Source: Pseudomonas prosekii (GTDB lineage: Bacteria > Pseudomonadota > Gammaproteobacteria > Pseudomonadales > Pseudomonadaceae). Taken from it: 64,000 nt of DNA. Below are positions 35,653-45,288 of this stretch, in pieces. The position numbers and the translations under genes were made by a program. Each line of letters begins with the position of its first letter. Position 1 is the first letter of the stretch. The notes beneath the pieces were generated by a model. The model saw only the letters and a program-made list of their open reading frames with translations. It searched no databases and had not been told where the DNA came from. The stretch is taken from the NCBI RefSeq assembly GCF_900105155.1, contig NZ_LT629762.1, positions 2,953,001 through 3,017,000 on the forward strand, given 5' to 3'.

Positions 35653-38600
35653 ATGAAAAAGTTTTTCAAGAAAGTCGGCGCATTCTTGCGCAAGACCTGG
35701 GTCTGGACCTTGCTGGTGGTGCTGTTCCTCGCGCTGCTGGTGTGGTTCGTCGGGCCGCTGCTGGCGGTCGATGACTACAAGTTCTGGGAAGGTTCGACCT
35801 CGCGTCTGCTGACCATCAGCGTGCTGTTCCTGATCTGGGGCCTGACGATGGTCTTCGTCAGCTGGCGCGCCGGTGTGCGCAAGAAAGCCATCGAAGACAC
35901 CGAAGACGGCCAGGATCGTATCCGCCGCGAAGAGCTGATCGACGAAGAGCAGAAAGAGCTCAAAGTGCGTTTCAAGGACGCACTGAAAACCCTCAAGACT
36001 TCGAGCCTGTATCGCGGTCGCAGCGAGCGCTGGCGCAGTGATTTGCCTTGGTATTTGCTGATCGGTCCACAAAGCAGCGGCAAGACCAGTTTGCTGGACT
36101 TCTCGGGCCTTGAGTTTCCGATCAACAAGATCGATCGCAAGCTGACCCGCGACACCCTCGGCACCCGTCATTGCGACTGGTATTTCGCCGATCACGGTGT
36201 GCTGATCGACACCGCTGGCCGCTACCTGACCCAGGCGGATGCCGAAGTCGATGGCAGCGCCTGGAGCACTTTGCTCGACCTGCTGCGCAAACGTCGCCGC
36301 AACCGTCCGTTGAACGGCGTGCTGGTGACCATTCCGGTGGAAACCCTGCTGGGCGGCAGCGAACAAGACCTCGATACCCTGGCGCGCCAGGTGCGTGCCC
36401 GCCTGCAAGACGTGCATCAGAAACTGCACGTCGATGTGCCGGTTTATCTGGTGTTGAGCAAGGCTGACAAGCTGCTCGGTTTCGACGAGTTCTTCGATCA
36501 ACTGACCCGCGAAGAAAGCGATCAGGTGCTCGGCACCAGTTTCCGCAAAGAACAAAGCGGCACCGACGTCGCCGTGCTGCGCGCCGAGTTCGAAGAGCTG
36601 CTGCGTCGCCTCAACAGCCAAGTGATCATGCGCATGCACCAGGAGCGCGACACTCAGCGCCGTGGCCGCATTCTCGACTTCCCGCATCAGCTGGGGCAGA
36701 TCGGCGAGCGTCTGTGCCTGTTCGTCGACATGGCGTTCACCGGCAACCGCTACCAGCGTGTCAGCCAGTTGCGCGGTTTTTACCTGACCAGCGCACCGCA
36801 CCTGACCGAGGAAATGGACCAGACCACCGCCGGCATCGGCGCCAATCTGGGGATGAACGCCGGCGTACTGCCGACCCTGCGCAGTGGCCGTTCGCGGTTC
36901 ATTCACCATCTGCTCAGCCGCGTGATTTTCCCCGAGGCCGATCTGGCCGGTCTGGACAAACGCGAACGCAGCCGCATCCATTGGGGCCAACGTGCGTTGT
37001 ACATCGGTGCGTTGGCGGCGCTGGGCTTGTTCGGTCTGCTGTGGGCGGGCGGTTTTTCGGCCAACTACGAGCGTCTGGAAAACCTGCGCACCCTCGCACA
37101 AAACTGGACGCAATCGCGCTCGGCTCTGAGCCCGCGCGATGACTCCATGGCCGTGCTCAAAACCCTCGACAGCAGCTACGCGGCGACTCAGGTTTTCCCC
37201 AACAAGGGCGATGTGAGTTACCACGAGCGCGGCGGTTTGTATCAGGGCGAAGAGGCCAACCCGGTGGTGAAAGCGGCCTACGAGCGTGAGCTCGAAGCGC
37301 AACTGTTGCCACGGGTCGCGACGCTGCTGGAAGGGCAGATCCGCGCCAACATGCAGGACCGCGAGCGCCTGCTCAACAGCCTGCGCGCGTACCTGATGCT
37401 GAACATGAAAGATCGCCGCGACGCAGGCTGGCTCAAGGATTGGGTCGCTACCGACTGGTCCCTGCGCTACGCCGGCAACACTGCGGTGCAGAACGGTTTG
37501 AACACGCACTTCGAGCGCTTGCTCAAACAGCCGTTCATCTATCCGCTCAACGATCAACTGGTCGCGCAGGCACGTCAGGTGCTGCGCAGCGAGTCGTTGG
37601 CGAACGTGGTTTACCGCATGCTCCGTGAGCAGGCGCGCAACCTGCCGGAATACCGTCTGAGCCAACACATGGGGCCGCAGGCTGCGCTGTTTATCGGCAC
37701 TGACTACGTGATTCCGGGCTTCTACACCCAACAGGGTTATCAGCAGTATTTCTCGGTGCAGGGTTCTGCGCTGGTCACCGATATCCTGCGCGACAACTGG
37801 GTGCTGGGCGAAGGCTCGGGCATCAGCGGCATGGACTTGCGTCGCTTGATGGTCGAACTGGAGCAACTGTACTTCCGTGACTACGCCAACTTCTGGAGCG
37901 AAGCCGTTGGCCAGGTTGCATTGCCGCCGATCAACGACGCGGCAGAGGGCGCCGAGCAACTGGCGGGCCTGACCTCGTCGAACTCGCCGATCCTGCAACT
38001 GCTGGTCGAAGTGCGCGAAAACACCCGTTTCCCGGTAATCGCCGACAGCGCTGATGAAGCCGCCGACGCCGCTGAAAAACTCGGTGAGAAGGGCGGCAAA
38101 CTGGGCAAACTCGCAGCGTCCGCAGCGGACAAGGCATCCGATGCCCTGGCCAAAAACCTGCCGGACACCTCGAAGAAATCCCTGCAACGTCGCTTCGAAC
38201 CGCTGCACCGTTTGCTCGATGACAACAACGGCCCTGCCGCTGATCTGACCCCGGCACTGCAAGCGCTCAATGACCTGCAACTGCAACTGTCGAGCCTCGC
38301 GCGTGCCAGTGCGCCGGAGCAAGCTGCGTTTGAGATGGCCAAGACGCGCATGAGTGGCCAGCGCGATGCGCTGAGCAACTTGCGTAATGCCTCGGGGCGC
38401 CTGCCGCGTCCGGTCAGCGTCTGGTTTAACGTATTGGCCGAAGACACCTGGCGTCTGGTGCTCAACGATTCCTACCAGTACCTGAACCAGCGTTATCAGA
38501 GCGAGCTGTACAGCTTCTACGGCAAGGCGATCAACAAGCGTTATCCGTTCAGCGCCCACAGCACCAGCGACGTGGCGATCAACGACTTCCGCGAGTTCTT

Positions 38601-39180
38601 CAAGGCTCAGGGCATCGTCGACCGCTTCTTCGACAGCTACATGCGCCCCTTCGTCAGCGGTGAACCGGGCAACTACCGGATGCGCAGCGTCGATGGCCAC
38701 AGCCTGCCGGTCTCCAAGGTTTACCTCGACCAGATGGCCGCGGCGCAAACCATTCGCCAGAGCTTCTTCGCCGAGAACCCGGCCGAGCCGCAAGTGCAAT
38801 TCAAATTGGAGCCGTACACCCTCGACCCGGCCGTCAGCCGTTCCGAGTTCAAGTTTGGCGACAAGACCATGGAATACCGTCACGGCCCGATCCTGCCGAT
38901 GGCCTTCAAATGGCCGACCGATGCTGAAGACGGTCGCACCAGCCTGGTCCTCGACAAAATGGCCGGCCGCCCGATTGGTATTGAGAAGAACACCGGCCCA
39001 TGGTCGCTGTTCCGTCTGTTCGATTTGATGCAGACCGAGTACCTGACCGGGCGCGACGTGCTGGTCCTCAAAGCAGACGTCGGTGGCCTGCGCGCCAACT
39101 ACCTGCTGTCGAGCCAACGCACGCCGAACCCGTTCGACATGGGCGTGCTGCGCACCTTCCGTATGCCGGTGCAGCTCTGA
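35653..39180 (+). CDS. tssM: T6SS membrane-complex protein TssM (IcmF)
   Basis: An 1175-residue inner-membrane protein. Two N-terminal helices (TWVWTLLVVLFLALLVWFVGPLL and TISVLFLIWGLTMVFVSW) precede a cytoplasmic NTPase-like domain with Walker A GPQSSGKTSLLDF (about 138-150). A third helix (LYIGALAALGLFGLLWAGGF, about 455) precedes the large periplasmic IcmF/TssM domain that meets TssJ. An Ala/Lys-rich helical insert lies at about 800-850. ATG 35653 (GGGACGTG upstream) is preferred over the in-frame 35602 inside tssL. Its TGA shares a base with the next ATG. Confidence 0.97.
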   Translation: MKKFFKKVGAFLRKTWVWTLLVVLFLALLVWFVGPLLAVDDYKFWEGSTSRLLTISVLFLIWGLTMVFVSWRAGVRKKAIEDTEDGQDRIRREELIDEEQKELKVRFKDALKTLKTSSLYRGRSERWRSDLPWYLLIGPQSSGKTSLLDFSGLEFPINKIDRKLTRDTLGTRHCDWYFADHGVLIDTAGRYLTQADAEVDGSAWSTLLDLLRKRRRNRPLNGVLVTIPVETLLGGSEQDLDTLARQVRARLQDVHQKLHVDVPVYLVLSKADKLLGFDEFFDQLTREESDQVLGTSFRKEQSGTDVAVLRAEFEELLRRLNSQVIMRMHQERDTQRRGRILDFPHQLGQIGERLCLFVDMAFTGNRYQRVSQLRGFYLTSAPHLTEEMDQTTAGIGANLGMNAGVLPTLRSGRSRFIHHLLSRVIFPEADLAGLDKRERSRIHWGQRALYIGALAALGLFGLLWAGGFSANYERLENLRTLAQNWTQSRSALSPRDDSMAVLKTLDSSYAATQVFPNKGDVSYHERGGLYQGEEANPVVKAAYERELEAQLLPRVATLLEGQIRANMQDRERLLNSLRAYLMLNMKDRRDAGWLKDWVATDWSLRYAGNTAVQNGLNTHFERLLKQPFIYPLNDQLVAQARQVLRSESLANVVYRMLREQARNLPEYRLSQHMGPQAALFIGTDYVIPGFYTQQGYQQYFSVQGSALVTDILRDNWVLGEGSGISGMDLRRLMVELEQLYFRDYANFWSEAVGQVALPPINDAAEGAEQLAGLTSSNSPILQLLVEVRENTRFPVIADSADEAADAAEKLGEKGGKLGKLAASAADKASDALAKNLPDTSKKSLQRRFEPLHRLLDDNNGPAADLTPALQALNDLQLQLSSLARASAPEQAAFEMAKTRMSGQRDALSNLRNASGRLPRPVSVWFNVLAEDTWRLVLNDSYQYLNQRYQSELYSFYGKAINKRYPFSAHSTSDVAINDFREFFKAQGIVDRFFDSYMRPFVSGEPGNYRMRSVDGHSLPVSKVYLDQMAAAQTIRQSFFAENPAEPQVQFKLEPYTLDPAVSRSEFKFGDKTMEYRHGPILPMAFKWPTDAEDGRTSLVLDKMAGRPIGIEKNTGPWSLFRLFDLMQTEYLTGRDVLVLKADVGGLRANYLLSSQRTPNPFDMGVLRTFRMPVQL

Positions 39181-39908
39181 TGCAGGTTGCCAGTCCCTGG
39201 CGCAGCGCTGCGCGTACCGACGCCGGCAAGGTTCGGGCGCGCAACGAAGATGCCTTCCTCGACTCGCCGCAGCAGGGGCTGTGGGTGGTCGCGGATGGCA
39301 TGGGCGGTCATCAGGGTGGCGACATCGCCAGCCAGTTGATCGTCGCCAGCCTGGCGGAATTGCCGGCGCAGGACGACTTCGATGAACGGCTCAAAGGCAT
39401 TCGCCAGTGCCTGCACTGGTTGAACCGCCGCTTGGGCCAGGAGTTGACCGTCACGGCCGGGCGCCACGACAGCATCATGGGCAGCACCGTGGTGGCGCTG
39501 CTGGTAGAAGGCAGCCGCGCGGCATGCATCTGGGCCGGTGACAGCCGTTGTTACCTGTGGCGTGGCCAGCGTTTGTATCAGCTGTCCAAGGACCATTCGC
39601 TGCAACAGCAATTGATCGACGAGCAAAACATGAGCGTCGAGCAAGCCAAGGCGCATCCTTCGGCGCATGCCCTGACCCGCGCGGTCGGGGCGGCCGAGGT
39701 GCTGACGCTGGACGTGCTCGAACTCGAGGTTTATCCCGGCGATACGTTTCTGCTGTGCAGCGACGGTTTGTACCAAGGGCTCAGCAGCGATGCCTTGGGT
39801 AACGCCCTGAGCCTGACCGCGCCGCACGTTGCGCTGGAGCGTCTGTTCGATGGCGCCCTGCGTGGCTCGGCGCGGGACAACCTGACTGCTGTGGTGATCC
39901 GTAAATGA
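39180..39908 (+). CDS. PP2C-type Ser/Thr phosphatase (Stp1/PppA)
   Basis: A 242-residue cytoplasmic PPM phosphatase that opposes the cluster kinase. All metal-site motifs are present: ARNEDAFLD, VVADGMGGHQGGD, MGSTVVALLVEG, WAGDSRCYLWR, LLCSDGLYQGL and SARDNLTAVVI. It starts on the last base of tssM (TGATG) and overlaps the kinase gene by four bases. In P. aeruginosa H2 the homologous gene is stp1. Confidence 0.95.
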   Translation: MQVASPWRSAARTDAGKVRARNEDAFLDSPQQGLWVVADGMGGHQGGDIASQLIVASLAELPAQDDFDERLKGIRQCLHWLNRRLGQELTVTAGRHDSIMGSTVVALLVEGSRAACIWAGDSRCYLWRGQRLYQLSKDHSLQQQLIDEQNMSVEQAKAHPSAHALTRAVGAAEVLTLDVLELEVYPGDTFLLCSDGLYQGLSSDALGNALSLTAPHVALERLFDGALRGSARDNLTAVVIRK

Positions 39909-40921
39909 CTGAACTCATGCCACCGATCGACGACTTGCTGGTGAGCGAAGAAGAGGCCAACAACCTTACGTACTTCGCGTTCGCCAAGCCTCTGAAAGGA
40001 GCGCCGCACAAGGCTGAACCTGCGCTGGCGCCGACACGGGCCAGCGTCGGCCAACTGCCCGACGTGCTCGCGGGCCGTTACCGCATCGAGCGCCTGCTGG
40101 GTGCCGGTGGCATGGGCGCGGTTTACCGCGCACGGGACTTGCTGAGCGAACAGTTCGGCGATCCCGACCCCTACATCGCGCTGAAAATCCTCAGCGAAGA
40201 ATTTGCTGAATCGCCGGACGCCAGTGCCTTGCTTTACAGCGAGTTCGCCCTGACCCGACGCTTGCGCCACGACCACGTGCTGCGCTTTCACACCTTTGAA
40301 GTCGACACCGACTGCCAGCGCGCCTTCATCACCATGGAACTCATGCGTGGGCTGACCCTGGACAAATTACTCTGCGAGCGGCCCGTGGGCATGCCGTGGA
40401 AAGAACTGCGCGACATCGCGCTGCCGCTGCTCGACGCGCTGGCCTATGCCCACGCTCGCGGCGTGCTGCACGGTGACATGAAACCGAGCAACGTCATGCT
40501 CAGCGAAGAAGGTGTGCGCCTGTTCGACTTCGGTCTCGGCCAGGCTGAAGAGGGCATCTTGCCCGGCCTGCCGCACCTGAGCCGCAACCGTTTCAACGCT
40601 TGGACCCCCGGCTACGCTGCGCCGGAATTGCTCGAAGGCCAGCCACTGACCGCCAGCGCCGATGTCTACGGCGTGGCCTGCGTGCTCTACGAACTGGCCG
40701 GCGGCAAACACCCGTTCCGCCGCTTGCCCTCGACCCAGGCCCGCGATGAACACCTGGAGCGCGAGCTGCACGCACCGCGAAACCTACCGAAACACTGCTG
40801 GCCAGCCCTGCGAAAAGCGCTGACCTTCAACGCGGCTGATCGCACCATCACCGCCGCTCAATTACGCGACGCCCTGGGCGTCACCTCGTCTTTGCTGCAA
40901 CGTCTGCGACTTCGGGCGTAA
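39905..40921 (+). CDS. Ser/Thr protein kinase (Stk1/PpkA type)
   Basis: A 338-residue Hanks-type kinase. It shows the Gly loop LLGAGGMGAVYRA (about 65-77), the catalytic loop HGDMKPSNVM (HGD in place of HRD), DFGLG and APELLEG. It probably phosphorylates TagH or a partner to license secretion, with the phosphatase as off-switch. It lacks the long C-terminal VWA part of P. aeruginosa PpkA, so it is the short Stk1 form of H2-type clusters. No transmembrane helix is seen. Confidence 0.93.
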   Translation: MTELMPPIDDLLVSEEEANNLTYFAFAKPLKGAPHKAEPALAPTRASVGQLPDVLAGRYRIERLLGAGGMGAVYRARDLLSEQFGDPDPYIALKILSEEFAESPDASALLYSEFALTRRLRHDHVLRFHTFEVDTDCQRAFITMELMRGLTLDKLLCERPVGMPWKELRDIALPLLDALAYAHARGVLHGDMKPSNVMLSEEGVRLFDFGLGQAEEGILPGLPHLSRNRFNAWTPGYAAPELLEGQPLTASADVYGVACVLYELAGGKHPFRRLPSTQARDEHLERELHAPRNLPKHCWPALRKALTFNAADRTITAAQLRDALGVTSSLLQRLRLRA

Positions 40922-40949
40922 CGGATGACATCCGAACAGGGAGCACACA

Positions 40950-43187
40950 ATGTTCAACCCAGCTAACGAAACGCATTTCAGCCTGACCATCGAGGGCGCT
41001 GAAAGCGACAACATCGGCAACCTGCAAGTGCTGTCGTTCAGCGGCACCGAAGGCATCAGCCAGCCGTATCGCTTCGACCTCGAACTGGTCAGCGAAAACC
41101 CTGATCTGGACCTCGAAAAGCTCCTGCACAAGCAAGCGTTTCTGGCGCTTGATCAGCAGGGCTCAGGCATCCACGGCCAGATCTATCGCGTCGCTCAGGG
41201 CGATGCCGGCAAACGCCTGACGCGCTACAAAATCTCCCTGGTGCCGCACCTGCAATACCTGCATCACCGCACCAATCAGCGCATTTATCAGCAGATGTCG
41301 GCGCCGAAAATCATCGCGCTGATCCTCGAAGAACACGGGATCAAGGGCAACACCTACAGCTTCCAGTTGAACGAAACCTGCCCCGACCGCGACTACTGCG
41401 TGCAATACGACGAAACCGACCTGCACTTCGTCCAGCGCCTGTGTGAAGAAGAAGGCATTCACTACCACTTCCAGCACACGCCCGAGGGTCATTTGCTAGT
41501 GTTCGGCGACGACCAGACTGTGTTCCCGAAACTTGGCCAGCCCACCGCGTATGTGCAGGGCAGTGGCATGGTCGCCGACGAGCCGGTGATCAAAGGTTTC
41601 AAACTGCGTCTGGAGACCCGCACCGGCCGCGTCACGCGTCGCGACTACGACTTCGAAAAACCTCGCCTGCAACTCGAAGCGGGCTATAAACCTGACGGCG
41701 AAAGTACCGAGCCGGACCTGGAAGACTACGACTACCCGGGCCGCTTCATCGACCGCGCGCGCGGCAAGTTCCTCAGCCAACGTGCCCTCGAAAGACACCG
41801 CGCCGACTATCAACAAGCCGAGGGTAACGGCGACCAGACACGACTGGTCAGCGGCCATTTCCTGGAACTGTCCGACCACCCGCGTCAGGAGTGGAACGAC
41901 CTGTGGCTGCTCACCGAAATCTTCCACGAAGGCAAACAGCCGCAAGTGCTCGAAGAGTCGGTAACCAGCGACACCACCGCCAACAAAGACGACTTCCACC
42001 AAGGCTATCGCAACCGCTTCCTCGCCACCCCGTGGGCGGTGTTCTACCGCCCGGCGCTGCAACACCCGAAACCCCGCGTGCTCGGCAGCCAAACCGCGCT
42101 GGTCACCGGGCCCAAGGGCGAAGAAATCCACTGCGACCAATACGGCCGCGTCAAAGTGCAATTCCACTGGGACCGCGAAGGCCAGGCCGACGACAAAACC
42201 AGTTGCTGGATGCGCGTTTCATCAAGCTGGGCCGGCGACCGCTACGGCGCCATCGCCATCCCGCGCATCGGCATGGAAGTGCTCGTCACCTTCCTCGAAG
42301 GCGACCCCGACCAGCCGCTGGTGACCGGTTGCCTGTACCACAAGGAAAACCTCGTCCCCTACGAACTGCCGGCGAACAAAACCCGCACCGTATTCAAAAC
42401 CCTCAGCTCACCGGGCGGCGGCGGGTACAACGAACTGCGCATCGAAGACAAAAAAGGCGCAGAACAGATCTACCTGCATGCCCAGCGCGATTGGGATGAA
42501 AACGTTGAACACGATCAGAAGATTCGCGTGGGCAATGAGCGTCACGACACGGTGGAGAAGAACACTTACACCGAGTTGAAGGCGGAAGAACATCGCACCA
42601 CCATTGCCGACCGCAAGAGTGAAGTGCGGATGGATGATCACCTGACGATTGGGCAGAACCAGCATGTGAAGTTGGGGACTGCGCAGCTGACTAGCGTTGG
42701 GAAAGAGATACATCTGAAGGCTGGGGACAAGATTGTTATTGAGGCTGGGATGGAGCTCACGGTTAAGGCCGGGGGGAGTTTCATCAAGCTGGATGCCGGT
42801 GGGATTACGGTGGTTGGGCCGGTGATCAAAATCAACGCTGGTGGGTCGGCAGGGAGCGGGACAGGGATCGGTATTGCGGCACCAGGCTTGCCGTTGATTG
42901 CTGATCAGGCGCGGGCAGGGAATACGCTTAAATCCGGCGCGGCAAACAGTGAAAAATTCGATGAACAGATTCGTTTTGTTACGGGGACCGGTAAACCAAT
43001 TAAGTCGGTAAAAGCAGCCATTATCATTCCCTCTTCCGCTGTCCCGAAAATTTCCAAAAGTAATGCAGACGGCCTCCACCCACGGATCGAAACCGAAGTG
43101 GAAGAAACTGCAGAAGTTCACCTGATGTGGGACGAGCTGATTGTTCCGCTAGACGCTGACGATTACGAAGCGAGCAGAAATAAATGA
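40950..43187 (+). CDS. vgrG: VgrG spike protein (tssI) ending the core operon
   Basis: A 745-residue VgrG. The gp27-like head runs to about 390 (RYKISLVPHLQYLHHRTNQRIYQQ). The OB/gp5 part begins at VTGPKGEEIHCDQYGRVKV, with GMEVLVTFLEGDPDQPLVTG, and the beta-helix ends at GGITVVGPVIKINAGG (about 630). A 100-residue extension follows, whose FDEQIRFVTGTGKPIKS opening and VHLMWDELI strand suggest a transthyretin-like cargo-docking domain. From residue about 253 to 626 the DNA is almost identical to the fragment at 46892. It follows stk1 by 28 bases, and its stop overlaps the next gene, which should be its cargo. Confidence 0.96.
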   Translation: MFNPANETHFSLTIEGAESDNIGNLQVLSFSGTEGISQPYRFDLELVSENPDLDLEKLLHKQAFLALDQQGSGIHGQIYRVAQGDAGKRLTRYKISLVPHLQYLHHRTNQRIYQQMSAPKIIALILEEHGIKGNTYSFQLNETCPDRDYCVQYDETDLHFVQRLCEEEGIHYHFQHTPEGHLLVFGDDQTVFPKLGQPTAYVQGSGMVADEPVIKGFKLRLETRTGRVTRRDYDFEKPRLQLEAGYKPDGESTEPDLEDYDYPGRFIDRARGKFLSQRALERHRADYQQAEGNGDQTRLVSGHFLELSDHPRQEWNDLWLLTEIFHEGKQPQVLEESVTSDTTANKDDFHQGYRNRFLATPWAVFYRPALQHPKPRVLGSQTALVTGPKGEEIHCDQYGRVKVQFHWDREGQADDKTSCWMRVSSSWAGDRYGAIAIPRIGMEVLVTFLEGDPDQPLVTGCLYHKENLVPYELPANKTRTVFKTLSSPGGGGYNELRIEDKKGAEQIYLHAQRDWDENVEHDQKIRVGNERHDTVEKNTYTELKAEEHRTTIADRKSEVRMDDHLTIGQNQHVKLGTAQLTSVGKEIHLKAGDKIVIEAGMELTVKAGGSFIKLDAGGITVVGPVIKINAGGSAGSGTGIGIAAPGLPLIADQARAGNTLKSGAANSEKFDEQIRFVTGTGKPIKSVKAAIIIPSSAVPKISKSNADGLHPRIETEVEETAEVHLMWDELIVPLDADDYEASRNK
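41706..42828 (+). repeat. Direct repeat within vgrG, copy 1
   Basis: About 1,123 bases aligned without gaps to 46892-48014 (constant offset 5,186) with only scattered third-position differences at the places I compared. Similarity stops abruptly upstream (ACCGAGCCGGACC vs ACTGAGCCGGACC is the edge) and fades downstream into the variable VgrG tail. Confidence 0.9.
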
Positions 43188-44191
43188 GTGCACCTGTAGC
43201 TACTTTTCAGACCAATAACCAAAGCTGCTCAGTCAAAGAGATTCCTCTAAAGTGCGGGACATTGTGGGCGATGGGGCAGCAGGAAGCTATTCAGCGACTA
43301 AGTATCTCTAAGAAAGGTCTTTTTTCTAAAACGGCAAAAATGGAGTTGGTTTCAGATTTTAGCGCTCGTGCCGCGCGCATCGCAGCGGCGTATGCCGAAT
43401 TCTATTTGGAACTGGGTGAAGATGGGAAGCCTGAAAAGAAAGGGCGCTTTTATTGGATGGGTTTAGCTGCATTCGCAAGTAAGCAGGTCAAGTGCGGTCT
43501 GGACTATATTCCTTCAGAACCCTATCTGACCGCTCTGGTGCCATTACCGTTTCAAGTTCCCTACAAAATAGGAAAAAACGGTTTGGGGATGGGCAATTTT
43601 TGGTTGTTTCAAGATATATTTGTTTGGCACTGGTTTTATAAAAAATACCCTTGCCAGTTCACTGAGTGCTCTCCTACAAGGAATGCACAAAGCGTTGAAG
43701 CACAAGTGGCAGTAAACATAAATAGTTTGCCTTGGGCACGTGAAGCGTTGCCTGTATTAAAGAATTTAGCACTGACACCCTATGTGGAAAAAGGCTTCAA
43801 TCGAATAAAGGAGTGTGAGGAGGTGACCGACCCCGTCATAAAAAGGGACTTACAAATGTCCTCGCTTCTTGCAATCGCTGACCACGAGCAACGAAAAATA
43901 CTACAACCTTTGATTTACGAAGGTTATATGTTCAAAAAGGTGCTAACAACTCAAGCGGCACTTGAGGGCGCCCCGTTGGTACCGCTACGTGTAGCTTCTT
44001 TCAGTTCCGCATGCGACGTAAAGGCTGAGGCGTTAAGGGTTCAAATGACAAAGGGTGATCTATTCAATGAATCGGATCGAATGGAATTCATTAAAAAAAT
44101 CGCCGATCAGTACCATAAGTTAATGGGCGACAAGAAGGACTATATGGAACAAGAAATCGAAACCATCTCTACCTGGAAAAACACCCAATGA
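43184..44191 (+). CDS. Candidate VgrG cargo effector, family uncertain
   Basis: A 335-residue protein without signal peptide, starting by a four-base overlap at the end of the extended vgrG and followed by an overlapping lipoprotein gene: the classic layout of a T6SS effector and immunity pair. Notable blocks are DFSARAARIAAAYAEFYLELG, FYWMGLAAFASKQVKCGLDY, GNFWLFQDIFVWHWFYKKY and LAIADHEQRKILQPLIYEG. They recall proteins annotated DUF2515, but I cannot verify this. Base composition is clearly more AT-rich than the core cluster, which suggests recent transfer. Toxic activity is inferred from context only. Confidence 0.6.
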   Translation: MSAPVATFQTNNQSCSVKEIPLKCGTLWAMGQQEAIQRLSISKKGLFSKTAKMELVSDFSARAARIAAAYAEFYLELGEDGKPEKKGRFYWMGLAAFASKQVKCGLDYIPSEPYLTALVPLPFQVPYKIGKNGLGMGNFWLFQDIFVWHWFYKKYPCQFTECSPTRNAQSVEAQVAVNINSLPWAREALPVLKNLALTPYVEKGFNRIKECEEVTDPVIKRDLQMSSLLAIADHEQRKILQPLIYEGYMFKKVLTTQAALEGAPLVPLRVASFSSACDVKAEALRVQMTKGDLFNESDRMEFIKKIADQYHKLMGDKKDYMEQEIETISTWKNTQ

Positions 44192-45066
44192 GATATTGTT
44201 TTTTTGTGCTGTTCTTTTTATTGGCTGCTTGCGGCGATTCAGACACTATTGGGGGTAAAACGATGACCGGTAATCAATCATTGATTCAAATTCAGCTACA
44301 TCAGAACATCCAAGATCTGATTTCAAATAGCCCTTTGAAGTTTGAAGAAGAATGTATGGCACAGGTGAATATGTGCTGGTACAAGATTAGCGCATCTTTT
44401 AATAGCGAAACTCTTCCTTCAGTAGTTGTAGATAAAGATCTGAAGCTTGATCAAGTCGCCAGCGTCTCCATTGCAGTTGATAAAGATGTTGGGCCTGATA
44501 TAGAAAATATCGAATTGTCGATAAAGAGTTTGCCTGATAACAGCAAGCATGAAGCCTATCAGGCTTTTTTGTATGAACTGATGAAGGAAATCAAGGCGGC
44601 TGGTTGGAAGCATTATTATTCTCCTTCAGATCCTAGGATTTCAGGATCGCAAAATGACAAAGTGGCTACACCCAATAAAATTTTAGGTGACTATGTTTTA
44701 AGTCATCCATGGTTGGATCCAGACTATCAAATTGATGTTGAGCAATGGTTGGAGGTAGACGATTTTTATAATTGGCATTTTTACAAAGATGGCAATCACC
44801 TGAAGTTGCAGGCGTGGCGGCATGATTCTGAAGATCGGCCAAAAGAGCGCGGAACGTACTTGGTCAGTTTGAACTTCACGACAGAGCGTGAGTACTGGGT
44901 CGCTTCGTTTAGCGAGACTAAAGATAAGGCGCGCTGGAAGGAACTATTGCCGGCGCGTCTCAAGGAATTTCAAAAAATTAGAAACGCTCGTGAAAAAAAG
45001 GCAGTCGATGCAGGCATTGAGATAGATACTAGCTATCAAGATCCTGCCGTTAAGGCATTGAACTAA
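44188..45066 (+). CDS. Lipoprotein, candidate immunity protein
   Basis: A 292-residue exported protein with lipobox LLAAC (Cys about residue 15; CFFVLFFLLAACGDSD). The mature part is charged and soluble, with an early Cys pair (EECMAQVNMCWYK) and a WDP/W-rich centre (HPWLDPDYQIDVEQWLEVDDFYNWHFY). The ATGA overlap with the preceding gene and the periplasmic lipid anchor suggest protection against the product of that gene. No family recognised. AT-rich codon use. A terminator follows. Confidence 0.6.
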   Translation: MRYCFFVLFFLLAACGDSDTIGGKTMTGNQSLIQIQLHQNIQDLISNSPLKFEEECMAQVNMCWYKISASFNSETLPSVVVDKDLKLDQVASVSIAVDKDVGPDIENIELSIKSLPDNSKHEAYQAFLYELMKEIKAAGWKHYYSPSDPRISGSQNDKVATPNKILGDYVLSHPWLDPDYQIDVEQWLEVDDFYNWHFYKDGNHLKLQAWRHDSEDRPKERGTYLVSLNFTTEREYWVASFSETKDKARWKELLPARLKEFQKIRNAREKKAVDAGIEIDTSYQDPAVKALN

Positions 45067-45096
45067 GGCGAGTAACTAAGAAATAAATTGTAAGGT

Positions 45097-45124
45097 CGAC
45101 GGTGTCTATGCATCGTCGGTTTTG
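45097..45124 (+). terminator. Intrinsic terminator after the cargo/lipoprotein pair
   Basis: CGACGGTG / CATCGTCG stem (one G-T pair) with a 6-base loop, then GTTTTGC. It probably ends the vgrG-cargo-lipoprotein transcript. The remaining stretch to 45288 shows nothing else. Confidence 0.65.
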
Positions 45125-45288
45125 CACATTATTTAAACAAAAGTGAAAAGATTTATTTATGCAGATCACCTCGTGGAAAAAATAAATCTGTCCCCGTATT
45201 TCATCAGCATCGCGCTTACCTATGGTTTAACTTCCCGCAGGATGCAACAAGGCCTGGGCGGAATACTTTCATTATGCATGCTTAAAGT

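Noticed and set aside
35512..39117. 1,201-codon open frame on the minus strand opposite tssM
   Set aside because: It mirrors the third-position GC bias of tssM; the product is low-complexity (Gln/Arg/Val/Ala/His-rich) without domains, and tssM is a certain gene.
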